64,000 nucleotides of DNA from Macrotrachela quadricornifera (Eukaryota; Rotifera; Eurotatoria; Philodinida; Philodinidae), in assembly GCA_022393335.1 (NCBI GenBank), contig JAJEKB010020622.1, positions 51,523-115,522 of the forward strand, read 5' to 3'. This document shows positions 23,271-33,421 of this stretch, piece after piece. The notes below the pieces were generated by a model. The model had not been told where the DNA came from. It saw only the letters and a program-made list of their open reading frames with translations, and searched no databases. The translations under genes and the position numbers were made by a program. Position 1 is the stretch's first letter. Each line of letters starts with the position of its first letter.

Positions 23271-24215
23271 TTATCGCATCCAATGCCCAAATATAAAATA
23301 TTGATTATATTTCTGTTATGTTATTAGTCATAAAACTTTTAATATAAATATTCTCGGTTGCAATACAAGTTCGTAGTACTCATTTAGCCATTCTATGAGA
23401 CGATACAACTACAATGATACATAAATCTGACTAAAAACATATTCATAAAAGTGTAATTTCGATTGATGTTAGAAATACTTTTTTTATTTCGTATCATGGT
23501 ATAAATATATTCTGGTTGGACTACATACAAGGCAGTCGAGTAAAAATCCAAGCACTCACTAGCAACTGAAAGCAATATATCTTATAGTATTGTCATTGCA
23601 TGATAGTGATACTGATGCCACTAGACGAATTTATAAGTTGACGCAGATCTGAGTACCCATGCTTTAACTTTTTTCTATTAATTTTCATTTAAAGGTTGAT
23701 CTCTCCTTGTATTATTAACTAAAAAGAAGTCAAAGACATTCTTCTAAAGCTTGAGATACAGAATACAGAATTTTACGACGCCACTTTTGAAAACACTTTC
23801 CTTTATGAACTACTCAATAAAAATCAGGATTTTATTTGTGAGAATCATTGTAACTTTAAAATGCTCATACTATTATAGACCACCAAAATAGTATTGTAAT
23901 CGGCATACATGAATGCATATACTATTGTCACCAATTGCTTCAGCAAGGTAAAATAGCATACAAATAGTCTTAATCATTAAGTCGAGGATTGAGCGAGTTA
24001 AAGAAGGAACTGTTACTTGTTAATTCTCTATAACAAAATATATATTATTCAGTTTAAAAAAATTTTCATAAACTGTCTTTCTGCGAATAACACTTTCAGA
24101 GCGGACTTATTATACTTCATCTTATCTTGAAGTCGATGGTGTTCCACATATGTATACCCATATAAAATCATTTTTTTCTTTTCAGATGTTTATACATCTT
24201 TAATAAGACAGGTGA

Positions 24216-24264
24216 GCAGCTAGTCTTTCGTCGGCGCCCGGAAGGGACGCCACTCACAGCTAGC
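24216..24264. other. Covarying stem-loop motif, copy B
   Basis: The core CGTCGGCG, 11 nt (CCCGGAAGGGA), CGCCACTC is identical in layout to copies A and C. The outer stem is weaker, with CTAG pairing to CTAG. The inner CCC/GGG extends the GGCG/CGCC stem. Confidence 0.55.
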
Positions 24265-24769
24265 CGCACAACCATATAGTTCTTCTCCCACAACTTCTGG
24301 CACATCTGTATTTACGATGTAAACCACTTATCTTTGGGTTTCCGCATCAAACTTAAGCAATTTCCATTTAAAAAATTTTCACTTCAAAATTCAGAAAATA
24401 GTGCTACGCTAAGAAAGATTGAGAGCGGAATGCGTTTTGTTCACGTTTATGTTACGTTCCTATGGAATTCGAATGTTATTTTTCTACGATTGATATACAT
24501 TCAAATAAAAGTGTTATATTCCAATATTTACCTTCGTTCGATTAACGGTATTCACGTCCTACCAAAATCTAACATGGAACAGCTAGTCTTAATTTTAGAT
24601 ACCCCATGTAAAACTATAGAGAAAAATGTTTGACGGCCGAGATCATATATCTCATCGTCTCATATATGCAGGATTTCCTAAGAAATCGATTGCTTTTAGT
24701 TGTACTATACTTTTTGTCTTCACGATCGAACTACACATAGTGATACAGAACTTTTACTAACACAAACCA

Positions 24770-25085
24770 CTCTCAATCCTGGTTATTTAATTTCCGAGTA
24801 CCAAAGAATCTAATTGGTCGAAATCCCGAAGTGGAAAAAATGTCATTGATGTGAGTTAGAGACTAAAAGAATTTCGATTGGTCGAAATCCCGCGGTAAAA
24901 AAAACGTGGTTGGTGGAAGTTAGAGGCTGAAAGAATCTGATTGGCCCAAATTGCAGCAAGAAAGACTGATTGGACCAAAGTAGAATATCAAAAACATTTG
25001 GCTAAGCTTTAACCCTGCGACAAACACAGACAAACGCATTTTAGTTTTTTTCATATCACCCTCCCTTCAGTCAAGAAAACTATGA
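24770..25085. repeat. CTGATTGG repeat family, member 3 (body plus terminus)
   Basis: Diverged tandem units around AATCTGATTGGTCGAAATCC (24805, 24867, 24935, 24965) are followed by the terminus at 25010-25080 (ACAAACGCATTTTAG, TCATATCACCCTCC, TTCAGTCAAG). Confidence 0.7.
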
Positions 25086-25089
25086 GCGT

Positions 25090-25133
25090 CTAGTCGTCCG
25101 TCGGCGCTTCTACGGGGCACCACTCACGACTAG
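25090..25133. other. Covarying stem-loop motif, copy C
   Basis: The outer stem CTAGTCGT (25090-25097) with ACGACTAG (25126-25133) is perfect over 8 bp and differs from copy A at most positions. It encloses CGTCGGCG, 11 nt and CACCACTC. It starts five bases after a repeat-family terminus. Confidence 0.6.
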
Positions 25134-25299
25134 TTGCTCCCTGTGCAGCACAGCTTCTAATCGGTTGGATTTCTAGTATGGAAGAATCTGAGTGATCAAA
25201 AAGCTGAGATCGAGAACCCTTGATTAAGATTTCAGCCTGAAACAGTCTGATTGCTCGATAACCCGCTATCGAAAAACCATAATTGCACTGAGTTTTATA

Positions 25300-25715
25300 C
25301 AAGAAAACAAACGCATTTTAGTTTTTACAATGACCTCTCTTCAGTCGAGCGAACATGATCTAGTGAAACCCGGTCCCCAACAGTTCTGATTGGTCCGAAA
25401 CCTAGGGTAAAAAAACATGGTTTAGTAAGACCCGGTCTCCAACAATTCTGATTGGTTCGAAACCTAGGATAAAAAGAACATGGTTTGGTGAAACCCAGTC
25501 ACCAGCATGTCTGAGTAGCTCCAAACCTGGAGTCAAAAAAACATTTTTCGTAAAAAGATAATTTTTTGGGTCAAAAAAACATTTTTTCGCGTATGACTCA
25601 ATAATGTTCTTTTGACCCGCCACTAACGGATGTTCTTTTGACCTGCGATATATACACACACAGACAAACGCATTTTAGTTTTTTTCATATCACCCTCCCT
25701 TCAGTCGAGGGAAAA
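25300..25715. repeat. CTGATTGG repeat family, members 4 and 5, with a 62-bp tandem triplet
   Basis: A terminus at 25305-25352 is followed by three tandem units of about 62 bp (25354-25545). Each has ACATGGTTTAGTGAAACCCG, then TTCTGATTGGTYCGAAACC, then an A-run. A complete terminus follows at 25630-25712, ending CAGTCGAGGGAAAAAAG, only about 10 bp from the stop codon of Piezo copy 2. Confidence 0.75.
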
Positions 25716-25724
25716 AAGATTTGG

Positions 25725-25945
25725 CTATTTCTCATTTGGTTTTTTTCTTGTCCAATAAAGTAACACTAAACGATCAAAATATTCATTCTCAGTTAAATAT
25801 TCACGAACAGTTCGTAACAAATAAATATCATTCAAAAAATGCCATAATACATCAACTTGTGGTAATTCAAATAATTGTCCACGAATAAATGATGCAGCAA
25901 CAGATATAATTCAAATGTAGATATCAATAATACTACAGACAATTT
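25725..25945 (-). pseudogene. Piezo C-terminal exon (copy 2), frameshifted
   Basis: Reading leftwards, the frame encodes VAASFIRGQLFELPQVDVLW, then an LLRTVREYL helix and LVLLYWTRKKPNEK, ending in TAG at 25725-25727. It aligns with copy 1 and with animal Piezo C-termini. Upstream of VAASF a single base seems to be missing (TTTGAATTATATC where TTTGTAATT would keep frame), which gives a TGA. The TTAA transposon starts 43 bp further upstream, so any earlier exon would be separated by it. Copies 1 and 2 are only moderately similar in protein, so they are old paralogues, not a recent tandem duplication. Confidence 0.65.
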
Positions 25946-26501
25946 ACATGAGAAGAACAATGATTTAAATTAATATAAAAAATATTAAGGGCCCCCCCCC
26001 CCCTCAAAAAAGTCAGTTTTTCGAGAAAAATCGAAAATTGAGTTTTTAACATAGGAAGATGCGCTGAAGATTCCTCTTTCAGAATATATATGGGTTTTTG
26101 AAAAACGACCAAATTTTGACAGACTTATGAGGAAAATATGTGCGTCACCTCATGTTTTTCGAGAAATTTTCGCGTTTTTTTGAGATTTTTCAGTTTTTGA
26201 AAAACTAGCTTCTCATTTGCATCAGCAATGGACAAAGTATTCGTATATTAATCATTTAGAAGATAGTGACACCCAAGATAAGGGTCACACTTTTATATTT
26301 TATCCTCAACACCAGTTATCTGAGTCACGTATATCATACAGACGCTGAGCAAATTTTGAAAAAATTGATTTTTTGTCATTTTAGAGACATTCCGCTAATC
26401 TAAAGCAGATAAAATATAGTGAAATATATTTATAGGCGTTTTATTGTTTGTAGAAGACTCTTCAGTGAGCAAAAAGAAGAAAAGAGTTGAAAAAATATCA
26501 A

Positions 26502-27180
26502 CTAGTTACGAAAAAGTTCAACAAATGTATGAAGAGTGAGGATAACGTCCGGTTTCTGTAAATAGTTTTTGTCGTCGATGTCAGATGGATATAAACATCG
26601 AATAATTTGCTTGACTAATGGTGGTAGCTCATATATTTCTTTTTTTTTTGTTTTTCCTTTTTTTTGTCGAATGTTGAAGATAAGCTGGTTAACCTTATTG
26701 AAAATTTCTTGGCGGCATTTTCGATCATGAGGCAAATCGAGTGGATTTGCTTTTGTTAGTGTTAATGACGACAAAGACAAATCGGTTGAATTTGAGTTCG
26801 ACGCTAGTGCTAATGTCGATAATGATCTTGTCATAGATTTTACCTTACTAGAAATAAAGAAGAATATTTATTGATATGTAAAATAGACAGATAAGAGGTA
26901 CATACGCTTGAACATTACTATTCGTTCCACTATTGACATTTCCTTGAAGTGTTTTATTCAAATCGATGTTATTTGAGTCGTCTGACTCGTCTGAACTGCT
27001 CTCGTCGTTGGTTGTTGTAGTATCAGACTCAGATCCAGTGTTGTTTGTATTTATAAGAGTAATTGATGAACGAACAACATTTTTGGGTTTTAAAATTTCG
27101 ACGAGGACAGCAGGCATAATAACATTTTTCTTAACAAATTCACGACATAAGGCGTTGTAACAGATGTCAAAATTATTCAT
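26502..27180 (-). CDS. Companion protein of the TTAA transposon, unknown family
   Basis: Two exons (27180-26906 and 26847-26502) join in phase (91 codons plus 2, then 1) across a 58-nt GT-AG intron and give 206 residues. The N-terminal part (MNNFDICYNALCREFVKK) looks like a small helical domain. Residues about 48-75 are a Ser/Asp/Glu/Thr-rich acidic linker. The C-terminal part holds a basic stretch (RQKKGKTKKKE, near residue 155) and a Leu-rich helical end (PPLVKQIIRCLYPSDIDDKN). There is no catalytic motif. Its position inside the element, same strand and 226 bp downstream of the transposase end, suggests an accessory transposition or DNA-binding role, which is inference only. The exon structure is intact. 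Confidence 0.7.
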
Positions 27181-27405
27181 TTTATCTAGAAATTGTATAG
27201 AAAAAAGGAAACGCGTCAGAAATATATTAATTATATAATTATGTTATTTATATTTATAGTGGTAATCTAGTTTAGTTCAGGAAAAAATAGAGATGATGAT
27301 ACATATTTTTATTAAGAATAAAGAGGTTCTAACAAATGAAAAAAGATCATAAATAAACAAACAAGTAGAAAAACAATAAAAGAAAACTATGTTCAATAGA
27401 AAAAA

Positions 27406-29739
27406 TCAATAGGCTCCAGATACATATGAATCGTCTAATGATTCATCATCATTAACACCAAGACTCATACGATCACCTCGTGGTGAATCCAATGTTTCAT
27501 TAGTTAATTTTGATTTTTTTTCGTTTTTTTTCTTTTTTTTTTGTGTTCATAATATACACGACGTTCATCAAGTCTTCTCATTGCAGCTGTCGTATAAAAA
27601 CCACTGCCACCTAAATAGAAATAATAGTGTATCGTATATCAAATTTATAAACATTTTTACCTGTTATTTCAGCTATAACTGGTATAATTGATTGATTCCC
27701 ATCATTATATGATAATACAGCAATTGCAGCACATAAATCGACGACTGCACCAGTAGCATATCGATTCTTTGGGGCCAAGCTCCATAAAACAGCATGAAAA
27801 CTTTCATTCGCGTTTTGAGAGCTGCCATTGATGACCTTTTTTAGAGTATCAGCTAAATAATAAATAATCTCGTAATGATGTATAATGTTTTGAAGAACTC
27901 ACGGTGAGCCAATTCATCAAACACCGGTCGAATTGCTTTCATAATACCTAACGGTAAACTGTGCCGATCATGATCATATTCTTCCCCTAAATGTATGAAA
28001 TAAAATCTCGAAAAGTATTAATTTTTTATTACCTTTTTCTAATGCTTTTAAATATCCACAGTAGGTTAGTGAACACCATTCGTGATGTGGATCTGAGTTC
28101 GACGAAGACTACAATAAAATGTCTTTTATTTATAAAACCTTTTTTATTTTTACTTACTTTGTGTTTCCATATTGCCCAAACTGCGCGAACCATTTCGTCT
28201 AGATTTGTTTTGTTTCGCACAATAGCTTGACGATAATAATGTTTAAAATTAACCATCATTTCTAGGAAAAAAACAGCAATTAGTTAGAATAGAGCAGAAT
28301 TTATACTAACTTTGTGTCATTCGACCTTGACCACGTATACCAAGTTTACCATCAATCTTGGTTTTCTTCAGATCGTCTGCTATTTTTTGTAGACGGTTCA
28401 GCATCTTCTTTGAAAAATGGTTCACATCTTCTATTTTCATAATTGATGCATCTTTATATGGAGGATCACTCATTAATTTAGAGATAACTTTTGCATCACC
28501 GTCTCCAATATAACTATAAATAGATAATGTATAAAAAAAGAGTTCGATATAGTGTTATTTACTTTGTATATTGAACGTTGTACAAACTCTCGGAGCGGGC
28601 AAATAAAAGATACATTCCATTGACCTCCATAGAACCTAAATAAAAGAATAGTTAAATAAGAAACTTTTGAATGAAATTCTACCTGATGAACCGGTGTGAG
28701 TTGCTTCACATTCATGTTTGTTTTTTACTTCCGAATATTTTTTTGGATCTGAATGTTTGACGCTGAGTAAACCTGTACAGATGGAGCAATTTTTTGATAA
28801 TCTTTCCAAATCCAATACCTGCAAAACTCAAAACGATAGTATATAGAAATATATTTATCTAATGTATACTTTTGCATTGGAACAGCTAGACATTACTGCT
28901 ACGACTCCATGTAAACTTGAAAACCCACGTTTTTGCCAAGTGCCATCACCACTAACAGTAATTTTACGTTCATTTGATTGACCACAAGCTTCTTCTACAG
29001 CCTTCTCCATTGAATTAAGCTTGTGTGATTCAAATGCGGGAAGCAAATATGTAATGGTGCGAGAAAAATGATCATCATCAATGGGAGGTGATACATTTAA
29101 AGCAGCACAAAGTTTGAATAGACCTTGATGACCAATACCGGCAAAATTTGCACCTAGATATCAGATAAATTTATCTATTACTATAGTATTAAGAATAGAC
29201 TTACCAATCGCACTTCGAATATTGATGTCTCTTTTAGATGTTTTTGGGCATTGTTTAGATGTATTGATCTTAATTTCATTTGAGCAGTGGCACGTGAACA
29301 CCAGAGAACAATATAATCCTACAATATATATGTAATTATTAAGTTTTACTCGAGAGAAAACAACACAAACAGTACCTTCGCGTTTTGAAACAGACATATC
29401 ACCATTCCATATTGACTTGCATGATATACAGATACTTTGTTCCATTAATTCCAACAAAAACGAGTTGTGAATTATCTGGTAATAATCATTCGGATCTTCA
29501 TCAGTATCTGTGTGTTGCTGTTCAAGAAAGTTTGATAATTTCTGATGCGATGGACCGGTAAATGGACGAGTTTTGTACGTAAATTGATCATTGTCAGCTG
29601 TTCGATCTGTATCAGAAATAAGATCATTTTGTAGTTGACTTGTCTTTTTTGTAACACTCTTAACGATTTTTCGCGATGTGAAACTGGTTTGACTGAGCCG
29701 GAGCTTTCTTTCCTTTTTTAAAATCGAATTGCGTGTCAT
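27406..29739 (-). CDS. Mutator-like transposase of the TTAA element, 11 exons, frameshift near the C-terminus
   Basis: Exons: 29739-29376, 29318-29205, 29153-28870, 28818-28683, 28635-28563, 28513-28311, 28261-28158, 28108-28033, 27986-27903, 27852-27661 and 27610-27504. All are GT-AG and phase-consistent, giving 578 residues. Signatures of the invertebrate 'Mutator-like transposase' domain family appear in order: SGDGTWQKRGFSSLHGVV (exon 3), a C-x2-C pair and HECEATHTGSSGSMEVNG (exons 4-5), YIGDGDAKV (exon 6), and NGSSQNANESFHAVLW with PK (exon 10). The aspartates of the two GDG motifs are probable catalytic residues. The lysine-rich tail (HKKKRKKTKKN) reaches a TAA at 27504. A one-base shift in the A-tracts at about 27515-27545 would instead continue into SKLTNETLDSPRG and DDSYVSGAY, ending at 27406, which looks like the genuine C-terminus. 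Confidence 0.82.
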
Positions 29740-30625
29740 TTACAACAATATAACCGTAGAATAATTAAAAAATCTAGAAAATAGGAAGTGATAAAATAAT
29801 ACCTTGTTGCTGAGAAAACATGAATTACTCTAATTATAATTCATTTGTAGCGTCTCTCTCAATTTTCTCCCGAAAAAAATACGATTTTTTATTTTTTTCA
29901 GAAAATATTTCGATATAAAAAAATGTTACTCATCCGAAAAAGGGGAGAGCCAAGCCATCACAGCATGACAGATGACGCTAGCTGATAGTGTGTGTTACGC
30001 GCTTTAAAAAACTCCAATGAAATATATTGAAAACATACCATTTTAATACGATTTTTTTGGATTTACATGAAAAAAATTCGTTTCTAAAACTTGTTTTGCG
30101 TTTTTCTCAGAACATGGTTTTCAGTCACAAAAATTGAAATAACTCCCACATGGTTCAAGCTATACCCGATATTTTTTTTTGTTTTAAAGGTCGCAGTGAG
30201 AGGAAACTTTTCATCCACCAGTTTTTTCAAGATCGATTCCTGGGCTGAGAAAAGTGGAATTTACTGTCGTCAGACCACTGTTTTTTAAGACCTATCTACT
30301 AAAATATTCATAAAAAATGAACAATACAGAATTTAAAAATTCTGGTGGATGAAAAGTTGCGTACTGACATAAGCTTTAATTTGAAACCACCCCGAGCTCT
30401 ACATCTCGTGTTACGACGAAGTTATAAAAATCCTCCTGAAGGCCAAAAATGACCTATAAATGACCTATAAATCGGGTCTAGTACGACCTATAGAGCTGAA
30501 ATTTTTACCAGAAGCATTTCTCACTAAGGTCACTCATCCCTGAAAATTTCAGCCCAAACGGACCATTCTAAGTGGGAAATTTTTTCTGAGGGGGGGCCCC
30601 CTTAATAAATTATACGGTCATTATA

Positions 30626-31360
30626 ATGCCTACTTACAAATCTGTAAAGACAAAATCTATACCTTTAAATATTATGGATCTTCGACATGAAGCATTTTAT
30701 GATTTTATTCGACAATTTTCTGCGAAAAAAATTGCAGAATTACTTTCTTTTCAAGAATGCAATGAAGTTGACTCATTTCTTAGATGAGAAGATGTTACTG
30801 CTGTTCTTCAATTGAAATCTGATCAATTAAATGAACCGAAGAAAAACACGTGTTTTACATTAAGTGATGGATCTGTCGGTCTTTTATCAGGTCTTGAATC
30901 ATCAATCATTAGTCTTAAAAAAGTTCTTAAAAAGAAACGAGAATAAATCAATAAACTAGCTGAACGATTTCATGTTATTAATTCTTCAATTTCATTAGGT
31001 ACAAGCTCGACGTTGATCATTCCAACACAAAATGCTTCATCAATATTTCTTCCTTCAACTCATACATCTTCTCCTTCACATGCATCTACACTTCCTGATT
31101 CATTGAATATTTCATCATCTAATTCTCGAACTACATTTGATCCTCTTACAGAGGAAATAACAAATAGAATTATACGAACTATTATTGGTTGGCTTGATAA
31201 GAATAAAAATGAATTAAACTTAGTAAATACTAATTATAAGGAAGGTGTTGATTTTCGATTAGAATTAAACAGGCGACATTATGGAATTATGATGATTTGT
31301 AAATTTGGTACAAAAAATTCTATTCAACATAAACAAGGAATTCTTGTAATAAGAAATTGA
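30626..31360 (+). pseudogene. Pseudogene of unknown family with two in-frame stops
   Basis: One reading frame from the ATG at 30626 to TGA at 31358-31360 (245 codons) is interrupted only by TGA at 30785 and TAA at about 30943. Both look like single substitutions (CGA to TGA, GAA to TAA). The frame encodes an N-terminal LRHEAFYDFIRQFSAKKIAE, a coiled-coil-like SSIISLKKVLKKKREXINKL, a Ser/Thr-rich linker, and a compact C-terminal GVDFRLELNRRHYGIMMICK. The layout (helical N-terminus, coiled coil, basic C-terminal domain) recalls DNA-binding proteins carried by transposons. I do not recognise the family. It starts 21 bp outside the TTAA transposon. Confidence 0.55.
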
Positions 31361-31962
31361 TTTATTTAATTCTTAAAATTAGTCAGTGCACTCGCTTCAT
31401 TGTGTGCTCACTCTGTGCATTAAGCTTTTTTGAGGATTTGAATCTTTATCACCTTGTTCAATTATATTAAAACTTCATTTCTATGACGGTTTCTATGTGT
31501 ATCTGACATGTCAAAAGTACAACGATTTAATAAGAATCTTTTCGTCTACTTTTTGTTTCTATATTAGCAAGAATTTAAAAAAAGTTTAACGAAACAAAAT
31601 CTATCAGTTGATTTGAAGATTAATCTTCATTATGTATGTTTATTCTACTTATGACGTGTTATGACTAATAATAAATAAAATTTACTTCTCTTACATTTTT
31701 TCATATTGTATATTTATATTTTCTCTTTGTTGTGTTAAATAAACTGCTGAAGCTTACTTTAATTAATATTAGAAACGCGTGTGTTTTTTCGCTATGCTTG
31801 CTAAGAACCTTACAGAAATTTATCTTATTTTCTTTGTTAGTATGTTCACTTTTCTATGAAAATTTATAAGTCAAGCCAACAAATCCTTCTGATTGTCCAA
31901 CACAGATAACTATGATTGCTATGAAAGCTTCAGCTAACTGTTTTTCAATATAAAAAGATGTA

Positions 31963-32201
31963 GACAATCAATGACAATCAGGGGTGTCCCGATTGGGGGG
32001 CGTCTTTGTCCGTGTAATTTTTGAATACATGTGCTAGCTCCAGCCTTTTTCTTTTAGGGATCCGAATATTACGTGATCAAATTTTTGATTTTGATCCCCT
32101 TCTAGGAACACCCCTGATAACAATCATTGGCAATCATTGACAATCATTAGCTATCTTTGACAATCAATAGGCAATCAAAGCAATCTGGGCAATCAAAAAT
32201 T
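31963..32201. repeat. GACAATCATT minisatellite split by the MITE
   Basis: Words of about 11 bp (GACAATCA, AACAATCATTG, GGCAATCATT, GACAATCATTA and so on) recur on both sides of the MITE, mostly to its right at 32117-32201. Confidence 0.65.
31979..32116. mobile_element. hAT-type MITE, 138 bp
   Basis: Terminal inverted repeats CAGGGGTGTCC (31979) and GGAACACCCCTG (ending 32116). The flanking octamers ATGACAAT and ATAACAAT match at 7 of 8 positions, as expected for hAT target-site duplications. It has no coding capacity. Confidence 0.75.
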
Positions 32202-33421
32202 CGGCTTTTTCTCCCTTGATAAACGATATAAAACAGCAGAAAGAGAAAAAAAACAAAAGATATGACTAAGTCACAAAAGCAGAAATTTCATACTCCAACA
32301 GAAAATATTCATGATTCTCTGAATCCATTGTTATCACTTTTTGATTTCATTCTACACTTCGCATCATTCTCTCTCTATCGAAGACCTGTAGCTATAGTAT
32401 CAAATCTTTCTCGGTATTCATGATATATTCTCTGTTGTTTATAAACAGACAACTTCTGTCGAAATAAAGTATACAAAAATCCACCGACTCAGATGCGAGA
32501 GTGACCTTGCAAAAAATTCCCTCTCTTTTCAATATTTCATGTGTTTCACTTTTTTGTCAGTAAACTTACCGAATGTATTTTGTTTTAAAAATTAGTTGAT
32601 AAATACTAATTGTAAAGAAGTATTTATCAGTTGAATCTAAAACTGCTCTTTAAATCAGTTCTCAAAAAAAAAAAACATTCAGAAACTTATTCGAGCATTC
32701 GTCAATGTAAAGTCATTATCATTAGAATGATATCAAGATGAAAAACAACACAAAGAATAAAAAGAAGAGAAATAAGAGAACCAAAAAAGCTGATAACACA
32801 AGCTATAAAATGTATAACATAACTACATGTCTTAAAACCAATATATTTAATGAAATGATTTCTGTTCTTCGAGTAATTTCTAGTCAAATATACTGGTATT
32901 AAGATATGCAGTTATTTTGTACATCTTATATTTTCTGCTATTGTCACATTTTTGGTTCTCTTCTTTTTATTCTTTGTGTTGTTTCGGTCCGAGTCATTAG
33001 TTATCAGTCGATTGAGACGACAAAAAGCAGCAAAGTCACCATCACCATCGGATTGCCTCTATGAACGAATAAAATGCACAAAAACGATCCTTATCTTTTG
33101 TAATTTCGTCTTCTTCATTGAATAAAAAACTCATGAATCGAGAAAAGAACGGAAATATTTTCTTAAACATACATTTTTGATAAAAAGATATTCTGACTCA
33201 TACGTTTCAAAAAGTTGGGGAAATTTTTCAGATTTTTTGTGTGCTGCAGAGAATCTACGGCAGATTCTGCAGGCCTGGGTCTGGTACGAATTTTAGACCT
33301 GACGGTTATCGGTCTGTTTTATTTAGTTTCTGCTTCTACTGTAGAAATATTGTCAAGATTTTCGCTATGAATCTTAATAGTATGTCGTAGAGAATACATT
33401 GGGAAGATTCGGCAGATACTG
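32202..33421. other. Intergenic, repeat debris
   Basis: No gene seen. A small inverted repeat lies at 32739-32785 against 32948-32984 (shared AACAACACAAAGAATAAAAA and AAGAGAACC). The stretch 33205-33280 (TTGGGGAAATTTTTCAG, GGCAGATTCTGCAGG) is related to the right end of the hAT relic at 7873-8625, in inverse orientation. Confidence 0.5.

Larger units (their letters stand above)
25989..30601 (-). mobile_element. TTAA-flanked two-gene DNA transposon (Kolobok-like, Mutator-like transposase)
   Basis: A 4.6-kb element flanked by TTAA on both sides (25985-25988 and 30602-30605). The left end is GGGCC followed by a C-tract and TCAAAAAA. The right end, complemented, is GGGGGCCCCCCCTCAGAAAA. These make imperfect terminal inverted repeats of about 22 bp. 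TTAA duplication is the hallmark of Kolobok and piggyBac elements, and the transposase here is not piggyBac-like. Inside, both genes read leftwards: the transposase (29739-27406) and a companion gene (27180-26502). About 860 bp of non-coding sequence separates the transposase ATG from the right end, and about 500 bp lies on the left. The matching target site and nearly intact genes suggest a recent insertion. Confidence 0.8.

Noticed and set aside
25986..30605. piggyBac assignment of the TTAA element
   Set aside because: The TTAA target fits, but the ends are GGG-C-tract rather than CCYT and the transposase motifs are not those of piggyBac.
32262..32423. Short plus-strand frame starting MTKSQKQKFHTPTE
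   Set aside because: Only 53 codons, with no homologue recognised and no promoter or splice evidence.
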